This document shows, in pieces, positions 26,654-36,063 of a stretch of DNA of 60,322 nucleotides (positions are counted from its first letter, which is position 1; the number at the start of each line of letters is the position of its first letter). The stretch spans positions 1 to 60,322 of the forward strand of contig JAFLUB010000011.1 of the NCBI GenBank assembly GCA_022509025.1, written 5' to 3'. The DNA is from Oscillospiraceae bacterium (GTDB taxonomy: Bacteria; Bacillota; Clostridia; UBA1381). A program made the position numbers and the translations under genes. The notes under the pieces are model-generated. The model saw only the letters and a program-made list of their open reading frames with translations, did not search any database and was not told where the DNA came from.

Positions 26654-27331
26654 TTGGTTAATATCGGAAATGACTGGGATGAAATTCTTGCGGACGAATT
26701 TCAGAAGGAATACTATTTAAAACTTCGCGCGTTTCTGAAGGCGGAGTATAAAACCCATACAATACATCCCGATATGTATGATATCTTTAACGCTCTGAAA
26801 TGGACATCGTATAAAGATACCAAGGTGGTAATACTCGGACAGGACCCGTATCACGAGGTGGGGCAGGCGCATGGTCTTGCGTTTTCGGTGCAAAAGGGAG
26901 TAAAGATACCGCCGTCTCTTCTGAATATGTATAAGGAGCTTCAGGACGAATTAGGATTATATATTCCCAACAACGGCTATCTTGAAAAATGGGCAAGACA
27001 GGGAGTAATGCTTTTGAATTCATCTCTTACTGTGCGCGACGGACTTGCAAATTCCCACCGCGGTAAGGGATGGGAGATGTTTACAGACAGAGTTGTTCAG
27101 TGTCTTAACGACAGAGAGGACCCTGTGATTTTCATGCTTTGGGGTAATAACGCAAAGGAAAAAATCAACGTTATAACAAATCCACAGCACAGGATACTTA
27201 CAGCCGCTCATCCAAGCCCGCTCTCGGCAAGCAGAGGATTCTTCGGCTGCGGACATTTCAAAGCGGCGAACAGAATCCTGACCGGACTGAATAAGGAGCC
27301 GATAGATTGGCAGATTGAAAATTTAACGTGA
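26654..27331 (+). CDS. ung: Uracil-DNA glycosylase, family 1
   Basis: Removes uracil from DNA to start base-excision repair. The 225-aa protein has the catalytic water-activating motif [18 protein letters not shown] (Asp near residue 65), the [13 protein letters not shown] MLLNSSLTV segment and the DNA-intercalating [14 protein letters not shown] motif. TTG at 26654 is the preferred start because GGAGTGAGG lies just upstream; a GTG at 26645 overlaps that site. The TGA stop lies in the AACGTGA that opens repeat copy 2c. Confidence 0.93.
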   Translation: MVNIGNDWDEILADEFQKEYYLKLRAFLKAEYKTHTIHPDMYDIFNALKWTSYKDTKVVILGQDPYHEVGQAHGLAFSVQKGVKIPPSLLNMYKELQDELGLYIPNNGYLEKWARQGVMLLNSSLTVRDGLANSHRGKGWEMFTDRVVQCLNDREDPVIFMLWGNNAKEKINVITNPQHRILTAAHPSPLSASRGFFGCGHFKAANRILTGLNKEPIDWQIENLT

Positions 27332-27471
27332 AAAATGAGCGGCGCATCTTACCATTTTTCGGAACCCCACGTATCAACATACGTCGGCGTTCCTCAAAAC
27401 GGCAATCTGCTTGCTGCTTTTCCACGTTATAGTTTGCACAATCATAAGTCAGTAGAATGGAGATTAAAATG
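27325..27471 (+). repeat. Structured repeat family 2, copy 2c (ung-coaE gap)
   Basis: A short version: AACGTGAAAAATGAG containing the ung stop codon, the long hairpin CCATTTTTCGGAAC...CGTTCC with ACGTAT/ATACGT at the tip, closing arm TTTTCCACGTT, and the end ATGGAGATTAAAATG that gives coaE its binding site and start. Modules 1 and 3 of copy 2a are absent. Confidence 0.82.
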
Positions 27472-28056
27472 AAAATTTTCGGTATAACGGGCGGCAGCGG
27501 CAGCGGAAAAACAAGCGTTTCGGCAATTTTTCGGGAACTGGGCGCTGAAATAATCGACACCGACATTGTTGCGAGAGAGGTTGTCCGAAAAGGAAGCAAA
27601 TGCCTTGACGAGCTTGTGGAATGTTTCGGCGCTATGATATTAAATCCTGACGGAACTCTTGACAGGAAAAAACTTGCCAAAGAGGCGTTTTCGGATAGAG
27701 AAAAAACAGCAGCATTGAACCGTATAACACATAAATATATAAAGGAAGAAGTTATGCAAAGGATTAAAAATTCAACTTCAGACCTTATCGGAATAGACGG
27801 CGCCGTTATAATAGGCAGTAATATAGAGGAATTATGTGAGTTTATAGTTTATGTGACGGCAGATGAAAGAACAAGGATTAAACGTATAAAGAAACGCGAT
27901 ATGCTTACTGATGAAGAAGCTTATGAACGTCTTGGCGCTCAACCGGATGATGATTTTTATACGCGTAATTCACGATACGTTATAGATAACAGCGGCAGCC
28001 TCAATGATTTAAAAGTCAATGCGCAAAAGCTGTATGATAAAATAAAAGGGGAATAG
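27469..28056 (+). CDS. coaE: Dephospho-CoA kinase
   Basis: Catalyses the last step of coenzyme A synthesis. The 195-aa protein begins MKIFGITGGSGSGKTSVS with its P-loop at residues 8-15, then IIDTDIVAREVVRKGS and DERTRIKRIKKRD in the lid region. The ATG at 27469 is chosen over that at 27457, which is part of the repeat's end. Length is typical. Confidence 0.92.
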   Translation: MKIFGITGGSGSGKTSVSAIFRELGAEIIDTDIVAREVVRKGSKCLDELVECFGAMILNPDGTLDRKKLAKEAFSDREKTAALNRITHKYIKEEVMQRIKNSTSDLIGIDGAVIIGSNIEELCEFIVYVTADERTRIKRIKKRDMLTDEEAYERLGAQPDDDFYTRNSRYVIDNSGSLNDLKVNAQKLYDKIKGE

Positions 28057-28061
28057 GGGAT

Positions 28062-28610
28062 TTGAGTAAACTTTTTAAAATTTTTTTGGCGATACTGGCA
28101 GTTGCTATCGCTATACTCGGTGTGATGGGCGGCTATGAAACAAGCCGCAGAGTAAAGTATCCTGTCGCGTACTCTGATTTGATATTAAAATATGCGAATG
28201 AAAATGACCTTGATCCGTATCTTGTTATGGCAGTAATAAAGGTTGAAAGTAATTTTGTTCCGGAAGCACAGTCTGATTTTGCCGGAGGACTTATGCAGCT
28301 TACTGAGGAAACTGCAGAATGGAACGCAAAAGATATCGGAATTGATATCTATGATTATATGGATCCCGAAACCAATATTATGTTTGGCTGTCATTATTTA
28401 AAGCATCTTATAGACATGTACGGTAATATTGATACCGCTCTCGCAGCATATAACGGAGGAATGGGCAATGTTGCATCATGGCTTAAAGACCCTGATTGCA
28501 GCGATGACGGTGTTACGCTTAAATATATACCATTTCCTGAAACACGTAGTTATGTCGAAAAGGTGAACACAAAATGGGAACATTACAGGTCGGAGGAAAC
28601 GACCGAGTAA
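28062..28610 (+). CDS. Membrane-anchored lytic transglycosylase (SLT domain)
   Basis: Cleaves peptidoglycan glycan strands outside the membrane. The 182-aa protein has one N-terminal membrane anchor (about residues 4-24) and an SLT domain with the catalytic Glu in AVIKVESNF, then GGLMQLTEETAEWNA and AAYNGGMGNVASWL. It starts with TTG at 28062, five bases after coaE, after a GGGGAATAGGGG site, so it is in the coaE transcript. Confidence 0.88.
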   Translation: MSKLFKIFLAILAVAIAILGVMGGYETSRRVKYPVAYSDLILKYANENDLDPYLVMAVIKVESNFVPEAQSDFAGGLMQLTEETAEWNAKDIGIDIYDYMDPETNIMFGCHYLKHLIDMYGNIDTALAAYNGGMGNVASWLKDPDCSDDGVTLKYIPFPETRSYVEKVNTKWEHYRSEETTE

Positions 28611-28642
28611 ATATATAAATAATGAGAGGAGAGGAATATATT

Positions 28643-29269
28643 ATGTCATTGGTTATCACTATAGGACGTCAGTTCGGAAGCGGAGGAAGAGATGTTGGAG
28701 AAAAGGTGGCTCAGTATTTCAACATACCATTTTACGATAAGGAGCTTGTTGAAATGGCAGCTCAGAAGAGTAATCTGAGTCATGAGGCTTTAAAAGAGGT
28801 TGATGAGCATGCAACCAACAGTTTTCTGTATTCTCTTGCGAGCGGCAACTATTCTTTAAGAGGGATTAATGCGCCTATTTACTATGAAATGCCGATAAAC
28901 GATAAACTGTTTATCGCTCAGGCTGAAGTTATCAAGGAAGTCAGCAATAAAGGACCGTGCGTTATAGTCGGACGCTGCGCGGATTATGTACTTGAAGACG
29001 AGAAAAATGTGGATTTACTCAATGTATTCATCTACGGAAGTGTGGATTACAGAGCGAAACGCGTCATGGAAGCGCTGGAACTAAGTCAGTCCAAGGCGCG
29101 CGATAAGGTTCTGAAAACCGATAAACAGCGCCGTACATATTATGACTATTATACGAGCAAGGATTGGGGCGTTATGTCAAATTATGATGTCTGCATAAAT
29201 GCCGAAACTTTCGGAATAGACGGCGCTGCCAATCTGATAATAAATTATGCAAAAACTAAGATTAAATAA
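28643..29269 (+). CDS. Cytidylate kinase-like family protein
   Basis: A 208-aa P-loop kinase of the cytidylate-kinase-like family (start MSLVITIGRQFGSGGRDVGEKVAQ, with the GSGGRDVG loop). Members are common in Clostridia and Bacteroidetes and their substrate is not established; canonical Cmk is a different branch. The ATG at 28643 follows GAGGAGAGG. Family-1 repeat copy B starts ten bases after its stop. Confidence 0.85.
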   Translation: MSLVITIGRQFGSGGRDVGEKVAQYFNIPFYDKELVEMAAQKSNLSHEALKEVDEHATNSFLYSLASGNYSLRGINAPIYYEMPINDKLFIAQAEVIKEVSNKGPCVIVGRCADYVLEDEKNVDLLNVFIYGSVDYRAKRVMEALELSQSKARDKVLKTDKQRRTYYDYYTSKDWGVMSNYDVCINAETFGIDGAANLIINYAKTKIK

Positions 29270-29278
29270 GGAGTTGTT

Positions 29279-29449
29279 AACGTGAAACATCACGTCAACA
29301 GATTTGATTGCCCATGCGGTTTTTTCTCGTTAAGATAAAAAATGCATATGGGCATAATCACTATTTAACGTCTTATCTGCCCACGATAGGGACGTTGAAT
29401 TTTTCATTAATATTTGTGGGCAGGAAAGGCTATGGTGATTATTATTTTG
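29279..29449 (+). repeat. Structured repeat family 1, copy B (before uppP)
   Basis: Hairpin I ACGTGA/TCACGT, hairpin II GCCC-ATGC/GCAT-AT-GGGC (a compensatory change from copy A with the AU bulge kept), and the third domain with arms ATAATCAC, GTCTT and TGCCCAC pairing with GTGATTAT, AAGGC and GTGGGCA. AACGTC/GACGTT replaces the AACGC/GCGTT of other copies, again compensatory. It runs into the uppP start. Confidence 0.85.
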
Positions 29450-30265
29450 TTCTTTGAGATAATAAAATCTATTGTTCTCGGCGTAGTTGAGGGCATAACG
29501 GAATGGTTGCCGGTAAGTTCCACCGGACATATGATTCTGGTTAATGAAATCATAAATAATAAGGGAACATTTACAGCATCTGACCTATACTTATACGTAA
29601 TTCAACTGGGAGCAATTCTTGCGGTTGTGACTTTGTATTTTCATAAGCTTAATCCGTTTTCTCCGTCCAAATCGGCAGAGGAAAAGGCAGATACATGGAA
29701 GATGTGGTTTAAGGTTCTGATTGCTTGTGTGCCTGCCGCAGTTATAGGACTTTTGCTTGATGATTTCATGGAAACATTTGAGAACTGGCAGGTTGTTTCT
29801 GCAACGTTGATTATTTACGGTGTGGCATTTGTAATCGTGGAAAGACTGAATAAAAAAGCAACGGTAAATGATATCGATTCAATGTCATATAAAACAGCGT
29901 TTCTTATAGGAATGTTTCAGGTGTTATCTATAATACCGGGAACCTCGCGTTCCGGTTCGACAATTATAGGCGCTATACTTATAGGATGTTCGCGCACAGT
30001 TGCGGCGGAGTTTTCGTTCTTTCTCGCAATTCCTGTCATGTTCGGAGTAAGTCTTTTGAAGATTGTAAAGAGCGGGCTTGCCATGACCGGCAATGAAATA
30101 GCGATACTTCTTACCGGAATGGTTGTTGCATACATTGTTTCAATGCTTGCGATAAAATTCCTTATGAATTACGTACGCAAGCATGATTTCAAAGGGTTTG
30201 GGTATTACAGAATTGCGCTGGGACTTTTAGTTATAGTATTCTTCACGATACAGAGCTTTATGTGA
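29447..30265 (+). CDS. uppP: Undecaprenyl-diphosphatase UppP/BacA
   Basis: Recycles the undecaprenyl carrier lipid for cell-wall synthesis and gives bacitracin tolerance. The 272-aa integral membrane protein has the two family motifs: EGITEWLPVSSTGH near residue 15 and PGTSRSGSTIIGA near residue 165, both with catalytic residues, and seven to eight membrane segments. TTG at 29447 is chosen because GGTGA lies eight bases upstream; ATG at 29432 and GTG at 29435 belong to the repeat end and are the alternatives. Confidence 0.9.
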   Translation: MFFEIIKSIVLGVVEGITEWLPVSSTGHMILVNEIINNKGTFTASDLYLYVIQLGAILAVVTLYFHKLNPFSPSKSAEEKADTWKMWFKVLIACVPAAVIGLLLDDFMETFENWQVVSATLIIYGVAFVIVERLNKKATVNDIDSMSYKTAFLIGMFQVLSIIPGTSRSGSTIIGAILIGCSRTVAAEFSFFLAIPVMFGVSLLKIVKSGLAMTGNEIAILLTGMVVAYIVSMLAIKFLMNYVRKHDFKGFGYYRIALGLLVIVFFTIQSFM

Positions 30266-30334
30266 GTACAGATTGATTTAAAGATGCTGGGGAGCATTGA
30301 AGTTAAAAACCTGAACTGTTTAGGGGGATAATAC

Positions 30335-33300
30335 ATGGCAAATAGGTTGAATATGTCTCTCCAGAAAGGGAGAAAAAGAGTAAGGATGCGAACACGCATA
30401 TCGGCTCTCATATTGATAGTAATAATATTCCAACTGCTCACAGCCGCTGCTGTTCTGGTTTTTGGCGGTGAATTTCGTCAGCTTGAAGAATTTTCCTATA
30501 ATACTATTGTGGAGAAAGCTGAGAATAGCAGTACATATATCCGTAACGAATTGCGTGGGAAATCCGCCATTGTACAGGAGTATGCTGAACAACTGGATAG
30601 TGTGACTGACGAAATCCTGAAAGAGGGCAGCGCGACTATTGCTGATTTGAAAAAAAACAAGGCTCTGGATTACAGCATCATAGAGTCGTCTGTCGATATT
30701 GTGTCAAGTCTTTTGCGAAGTTCGATGGCAGATGATGCCTATTTAATTCTGGATACCGGTAATTTATACGCTGACGAAGGCGGTGATAACGCTAAAGCTT
30801 CGTTGTATCTGCGAACTGCGAGCCGGGAGCCGGGTATAGAAAATGGCGATGTAGAGATGGTGTTCGGGTTTGATTCCGTCGCACAGAGCTCAGGACTTAC
30901 CCTGGAATCCGGACAGTCACAGTATTTCGTTCCCGATCCGGAAGATAAGGAAGCCTTCGATTTTTATTTTACGCCTATCAGGACTGCGCAGGAGAACAGT
31001 AATTTTTCTCAAAATGACCTCGGTTATTGGAGCAGCTTCTCTGATGCTGCGTCTGAGGACATGCCGAGCATGAAATATTCTCTGCCGCTCATTGCCGGAG
31101 ACGGAACTGTTTACGGTGTTTTAGGTGTCGGATTGACTGAACACACCATTCTGTCCTGTATCAGTTCCGATGAATCCAAAAATGAAACTATAGGTTATGT
31201 GCTGGGATACAGCGAGTCAGCCGATAGCTATGATATCCGTGCCTGCCGGGACTCTGTTCGAGATACGCTTTTAGGCGGCGCGGATACTCTGCATATAAGC
31301 AGCGATGAGGGGAACGGAATATATAGCTTTGAAATGATGACGGGTGCTGAGCTTGCGGGCAGCGTGCAGCATATGGATATATATAACGGGAACAGTCCCT
31401 ATGATAAAGAACAGTGGGCGTTGATTTGTGTTTCGGACAGGGCAAGCGCACTGTGGCCGTTATTATTTCTGAAGAGGATGCTATTAACTGCAATACTGCT
31501 TTCACTGATTGTAGCTGCTGTTGTCGCGGCATCCGGCAGTAATGTGATTATAAAACCACTTTCCAATCTTAGCAAACAGATGAAAACCAAGCAGAAATAT
31601 AATGAGGTTATTCGTTTTGAGCCGTCAAACATTTATGAGATTGACGAGATAACGGATGCTATCACGCAGATGCAGATTAATGTTCAAGGCTTCTCATCGC
31701 AGGTTTCTAAAATGATAAGCATTGCGGATGTGGGTCTGGGTACGTTCATGTACGACCGCACAGATGACAGTGTGTTTGTGGGACAGAGTCTCATAAAGGT
31801 TTTACGGCTTAATCTGCCGCAGGGAGAAGACATCATGATGAGCCGGCGGGAATTCCTGAACAGTATCGAGAACCCTGAAGCCAGGTCTCTGATTGCGGCC
31901 GGGTTGGGAATGGCCGGAGGTGAGCTACAGGGAGATCACAGCGAAGTATACCAGATTAACCGATTGAACGGGGGTACGATTTGGCTGCGTTTGGGTTATA
32001 CCTATTCCTATAATACTGCTATCGGTATCGTGCAGGATATCACCGATGCTATGGTAGAGAAAAATCGTATTGAGTATGAGCGGGACTATGATAATCTGAC
32101 CGGTCTTCTCAACCGACAGGCCTATTACCGCCGTATTGAGGAGTTGTTTCATGATAAGAGCAAGCTAAATATCACAGCATTTGTCATGATAGATCTGGAT
32201 AACCTCAAATATGTCAACGATACTTATGGTCATGACTTTGGCGACAGCTATATCAGAACAGCTGCAGGAGTTCTGAAGGAATTTCAAGACAAAGGTGGTA
32301 TTGTCTGCCGTCTTTCCGGTGATGAGTTCAACATATGTTTGCCGGGATTTTCATCTAAAGATGAACTGATGGAATTGATTTCCGGTATTCATACCAAGCT
32401 GATGCAGAGCAACTGTTTGCTTGCGGATGGAACACATTTTAAAGTCAGCGGCAGTATGGGTATCTCCTGGTATCCTGATGATGGAGAATCTTATGAACTC
32501 CTGATGAAATATGCTGATTTTGCTATGTATACAATCAAACACTCCACGAAGGGCGGCATGGCAGAATTTGATATCAATTCTTATGAAACTGATTCTGTAC
32601 TTCTCACCGGAGTGGAAGAGATGAACCGTGTAATTGAGGAAAGCAGCGTGAAGTATGCATTCCAAAGTATTATATCCGCAAAGACAGGTGAGATTTACGG
32701 ATATGAAGCGCTGATGCGTGTGCAGTCGGATATTTTCCGATCTCCTCTGGAACTGATACGAACAGCCAAAACAGGCGCGAAGCTCTATGAGATTGAGCGG
32801 ATGACCTGGACAAAGGCTCTGTCAGACTTCCAGAATTTGATTAACTCGGGAAAAATTGAAAAAACTGCTTACCTCTTTATCAACTCCATTGCAAATAACC
32901 AGCTTGAAACAGAGGTCGAAGCTTTCATTGAGAAGAAATACTCGCACCTGCTTGACCGGATTGTTATAGAGATATTGGAGGGAGAAAACTCCGATGAGGA
33001 TTGTACCGAGCATAAAGCGAAGCTTATGCAGAAATGGGGCGGACAATTTGCGCTTGATGATTTTGGTACAGGCTACAACAGCGAATACGCACTGCTTAAT
33101 TTCCGACCTAATATCGTCAAAGTTGACCGTTCTATCATAAGCGGATGCGATAAGGATGCAGATAGGCGTATGATAATAGAAAATCTTGTTAAGCTTGCGC
33201 GGACAAAGAATATTCTGGTGCTGGCTGAAGGTGTGGAAACTCAGGAAGAGATGGAAACAGCCATCTCCTGCGGTGTAGATCTTTTACAGGGATTTTATCT

Positions 33301-33451
33301 GTCTTATCCCTTGTTTGATCCTAAACCGATTACTCATGAGGTAAAGGATACAATCAGGCGTCTGGCAAATTCCGGTGATGATTCAGAAAGCAATGCATTA
33401 TATATACAACAAACTGATAATTATGAAAAAAACAAGGAGGAGTTATTATGA
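30335..33451 (+). CDS. Membrane-bound GGDEF-EAL protein (c-di-GMP synthase/phosphodiesterase)
   Basis: A 1038-aa two-domain c-di-GMP enzyme. It has an N-terminal membrane helix (about residues 23-45), an extracytoplasmic sensor region to about 375, a second helix (about 382-405), a short linker and PAS-like region, a GGDEF domain from about 580 with RLSGDEFNICL as active-site motif (S for the first G), and an EAL domain from about 760 with YEALMRV, EILEGE, DDFGTGYN, KVDRS and AEGVET. Catalytic EAL residues all look present. Its stop overlaps the start of the next gene by four bases, tying it to a nucleoside transporter. Whether synthase or phosphodiesterase activity dominates is not decidable. 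Confidence 0.88.
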   Translation: MANRLNMSLQKGRKRVRMRTRISALILIVIIFQLLTAAAVLVFGGEFRQLEEFSYNTIVEKAENSSTYIRNELRGKSAIVQEYAEQLDSVTDEILKEGSATIADLKKNKALDYSIIESSVDIVSSLLRSSMADDAYLILDTGNLYADEGGDNAKASLYLRTASREPGIENGDVEMVFGFDSVAQSSGLTLESGQSQYFVPDPEDKEAFDFYFTPIRTAQENSNFSQNDLGYWSSFSDAASEDMPSMKYSLPLIAGDGTVYGVLGVGLTEHTILSCISSDESKNETIGYVLGYSESADSYDIRACRDSVRDTLLGGADTLHISSDEGNGIYSFEMMTGAELAGSVQHMDIYNGNSPYDKEQWALICVSDRASALWPLLFLKRMLLTAILLSLIVAAVVAASGSNVIIKPLSNLSKQMKTKQKYNEVIRFEPSNIYEIDEITDAITQMQINVQGFSSQVSKMISIADVGLGTFMYDRTDDSVFVGQSLIKVLRLNLPQGEDIMMSRREFLNSIENPEARSLIAAGLGMAGGELQGDHSEVYQINRLNGGTIWLRLGYTYSYNTAIGIVQDITDAMVEKNRIEYERDYDNLTGLLNRQAYYRRIEELFHDKSKLNITAFVMIDLDNLKYVNDTYGHDFGDSYIRTAAGVLKEFQDKGGIVCRLSGDEFNICLPGFSSKDELMELISGIHTKLMQSNCLLADGTHFKVSGSMGISWYPDDGESYELLMKYADFAMYTIKHSTKGGMAEFDINSYETDSVLLTGVEEMNRVIEESSVKYAFQSIISAKTGEIYGYEALMRVQSDIFRSPLELIRTAKTGAKLYEIERMTWTKALSDFQNLINSGKIEKTAYLFINSIANNQLETEVEAFIEKKYSHLLDRIVIEILEGENSDEDCTEHKAKLMQKWGGQFALDDFGTGYNSEYALLNFRPNIVKVDRSIISGCDKDADRRMIIENLVKLARTKNILVLAEGVETQEEMETAISCGVDLLQGFYLSYPLFDPKPITHEVKDTIRRLANSGDDSESNALYIQQTDNYEKNKEELL

Positions 33452-34461
33452 AAAAGTTGATTAGCCTGATACTGGCCGTTGCTGCAGTGGTGTCTGTCAC
33501 TGCGTCACTGACGAGTTGTAAGAACACCAATAATGAAGAAGGTCTGAAGATGGCTGTAGTGCTTGCAGGCGCAACAGGCGATCGTTCGTTCTACGATTCT
33601 GCTAACGAAGGACTTCAGAACCTGGTAGAGTCAGGTGCTGTGAAGGGCAGATTGATTGAGTGTCAGAATGACGCTTCTATGTTTACAACTAACCTGATTT
33701 CTGCCGCGGAGAGTAATGATATGGTCGTAGCTGTAGGATGGGAGTTCTGGGATGTACTTACCGAGTGCGCACCGCAGCTGCCTGATACCAAGTTCATCTT
33801 CGTAGATAATGGCCTGGATGGGATTGGGGACAACCTGCTGAGTATCACATATGCTCAGAATGAAGGCTCCTTCCTTGTGGGTTATATCGCAGGTAAGTTA
33901 ACAACCACAGGTAAGATTGGCGCGGTCGGCGGCGAGGACAGCGAGACTATAAACGATTTTATCGTTGGATATGAGGCAGGCGCAAAGTATGCTAATCCCA
34001 ATGTCCAGGTGCAGACCCAGTATGCTGGAACCTATGAGGATCCGGCAAGAGGTAAGGAGCTGGCATTGGCGCTGTATGACAGCGGCTGTGACATTGTTTT
34101 TCAGGTGGCAAGCCGTACGGGTGAAGGCGTATTTGAGGCGGCCGCTGAGCGTGGACTGTACGCTATCGGCGTAGATTCAGACCAGAAATATATTAATCCT
34201 GATGTGATTATCTGTTCCATGGTCAAGGAAGTGGGTCTGTCCATCGAACAGACTGTATCTAATATGCTGTCTGACGGAACATGGAACGGCGGTGAAATCT
34301 GGGTAGCTGACATGAGCACAGGATTGATTGATGTAGGCTACGGTGACAATACTATGACTCAGCAGGTCAGTGATGAACTTAAGGAAGAGGTTGAGCAAAT
34401 CAAGGCGGATATTATATCCGGTAAGATTAAGGTGCCTACTGCTTTCACATCAAACGAGTGA
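33448..34461 (+). CDS. BMP-family ABC transporter substrate-binding lipoprotein
   Basis: A 337-aa surface lipoprotein with a signal peptide ending in the lipobox LTSC (Cys near residue 24). It has the Bmp/PnrA-type fold: AVVLAGATGDRSFYDSANEGL at the N-terminus and FIFVDNGLDG, GYIAGKL and QVASRTGEGVFEAA further on. Such proteins bind purine nucleosides. It is encoded with an ATPase and two permeases and translationally coupled to the GGDEF-EAL gene. Confidence 0.9.
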   Translation: MKKLISLILAVAAVVSVTASLTSCKNTNNEEGLKMAVVLAGATGDRSFYDSANEGLQNLVESGAVKGRLIECQNDASMFTTNLISAAESNDMVVAVGWEFWDVLTECAPQLPDTKFIFVDNGLDGIGDNLLSITYAQNEGSFLVGYIAGKLTTTGKIGAVGGEDSETINDFIVGYEAGAKYANPNVQVQTQYAGTYEDPARGKELALALYDSGCDIVFQVASRTGEGVFEAAAERGLYAIGVDSDQKYINPDVIICSMVKEVGLSIEQTVSNMLSDGTWNGGEIWVADMSTGLIDVGYGDNTMTQQVSDELKEEVEQIKADIISGKIKVPTAFTSNE

Positions 34462-34527
34462 TAACAGGACGTGACTTTAATACATCAAGAGCAACTATGA
34501 GTATACATAAGAGAGGAGGAGAGGCGC

Positions 34528-36063
34528 ATGCCAGAACCTATTGTGCGCTTTGAACATATTTCTCAACAGTTTCCCGGCGTACTCGCCAATGATGATGTGT
34601 CACTTGATATCTATCCGGGTGAAGTGTTTGCGCTGGTGGGCGAGAACGGCGCCGGTAAGTCAACGCTGATGAACGTGCTCTATGGACTCAATGAGCCGAC
34701 AAGCGGTACGCTGTATGTAAAAGGCAATCGCGTGGAACGTCATACAACCGATAATGCGATTTCGATGGGCATAGGTATGGTACACCAGCACTTTAAACTG
34801 GTTGGATCATTTACTGTGACGCAGAACGTCCTTTTGTGCTGTGAACCAACAAAGATGTTGGGTCTGTATGACTTCGCAGAGGCTGAGCGGACAGTTCGGA
34901 AGCTCTCAACTGATTTTGGACTGGAGATTGATCCGTTGGCAAAAGTGCAGAGTCTCAGCGTAGGACTACAGCAGCGTGTGGAAATACTGAAAACTCTGTA
35001 CCGCGGCGCAGATGTGCTGATTCTGGACGAGCCTACCGCCGTGCTGACTCCGCAGGAAACGGAGGAGTTATTCCGTATTATACGCGGTATTGTGCAGGAT
35101 AAGGGCATGACTGTCATCATTATTACACATAAACTTTATGAGGTTATGGAGATTTCCGATCGCGTCGGAGTGATGCGCGCGGGCAAATTAGTCGGACTTC
35201 GTGAGACAAAAGATGTGGACGAGCGTATGCTGGCAAGCATGATGGTCGGTCGTGATGTGCTATTCAGAGAGCTGGAAAAATTCGGATGGGTAGGCAGACC
35301 GTTGATTCAGACAGAGAATCTTCAGGTAAGCTCTGATCGGATGCTGCCCGCCGTGCGCGGCGTATCTCTGGAAGTACGCGAGGGCGAGATTCTGGGTATT
35401 GCCGCCATAGATGGAAACGGGCAGTCTGAGCTGGTGGAGGCAATCACCGGCATGCGGCCTATCCGCGACGGACGAGTACTCATTGACGGTGTCGATATCC
35501 GTGATAAGGTGCCCGGTGAGGTACGTAGTTTAGGTCTGGCGCATATTCCGGAGAATCGTCTGACGACGGGATTATCTGAAAAGTCCTCAGTAGAGGACAA
35601 TCTGTTGGCAGGAAAGCAGAGAATGCAGGAATTTGCCGCCGGCGGTGTACATATGAAGCGTCACGCAATTCGTGATTATGCGCGTAAGCTGTTCGATAAG
35701 TTTGACATACGCGGCGCGGGTGTGGATACTGCTGCCGGATCACTTTCCGGAGGCAATATGCAGAAGGTTGTTATTGCGCGTGAGTTTTCTTTGGGAGCAA
35801 AAGCGCTGATTGTATCACAGCCAACTCGTGGTGTGGATATCGGCGCGATAGAGTTTATCCATAAGTCTATTGTAGATAAACGTAACGCGGGCTGTGCAGT
35901 GTTACTGGTCAGCGCAGATCTTGATGAGGTGTTTCGTCTCTCTGACCGGATTATTACACTGTACGAGGGTCGTGTAACCGGCAGTTTTCGAGCCGGAGAA
36001 ATTGACAAGGAAAGTATCGGGTACTATATGACAGGCGCCCGCGATAAGGAGGAGGATATATGA
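34528..36063 (+). CDS. ABC transporter ATP-binding protein, BMP/nucleoside type
   Basis: A 511-aa double-nucleotide-binding-domain ATPase. The first domain has a full Walker A (GENGAGKST), signature SVGLQQRVEILK and Walker B LILDEPTAVL. The second has a degenerate Walker A (AIDGNGQSE), LSGGNMQK and ALIVSQPTRGVDIGA, the usual asymmetry of this family (NupA/YufO-like). It would energise uptake of nucleosides by the two permeases that follow. Arginine codons are mostly CGN, unlike neighbouring operons. Confidence 0.9.
   Translation: MPEPIVRFEHISQQFPGVLANDDVSLDIYPGEVFALVGENGAGKSTLMNVLYGLNEPTSGTLYVKGNRVERHTTDNAISMGIGMVHQHFKLVGSFTVTQNVLLCCEPTKMLGLYDFAEAERTVRKLSTDFGLEIDPLAKVQSLSVGLQQRVEILKTLYRGADVLILDEPTAVLTPQETEELFRIIRGIVQDKGMTVIIITHKLYEVMEISDRVGVMRAGKLVGLRETKDVDERMLASMMVGRDVLFRELEKFGWVGRPLIQTENLQVSSDRMLPAVRGVSLEVREGEILGIAAIDGNGQSELVEAITGMRPIRDGRVLIDGVDIRDKVPGEVRSLGLAHIPENRLTTGLSEKSSVEDNLLAGKQRMQEFAAGGVHMKRHAIRDYARKLFDKFDIRGAGVDTAAGSLSGGNMQKVVIAREFSLGAKALIVSQPTRGVDIGAIEFIHKSIVDKRNAGCAVLLVSADLDEVFRLSDRIITLYEGRVTGSFRAGEIDKESIGYYMTGARDKEEDI

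Noticed and set aside
32310..32345. GGDEF domain inactive because the motif is SGDEF
   Set aside because: SGDEF variants are known to be active, and the rest of the motif is intact.
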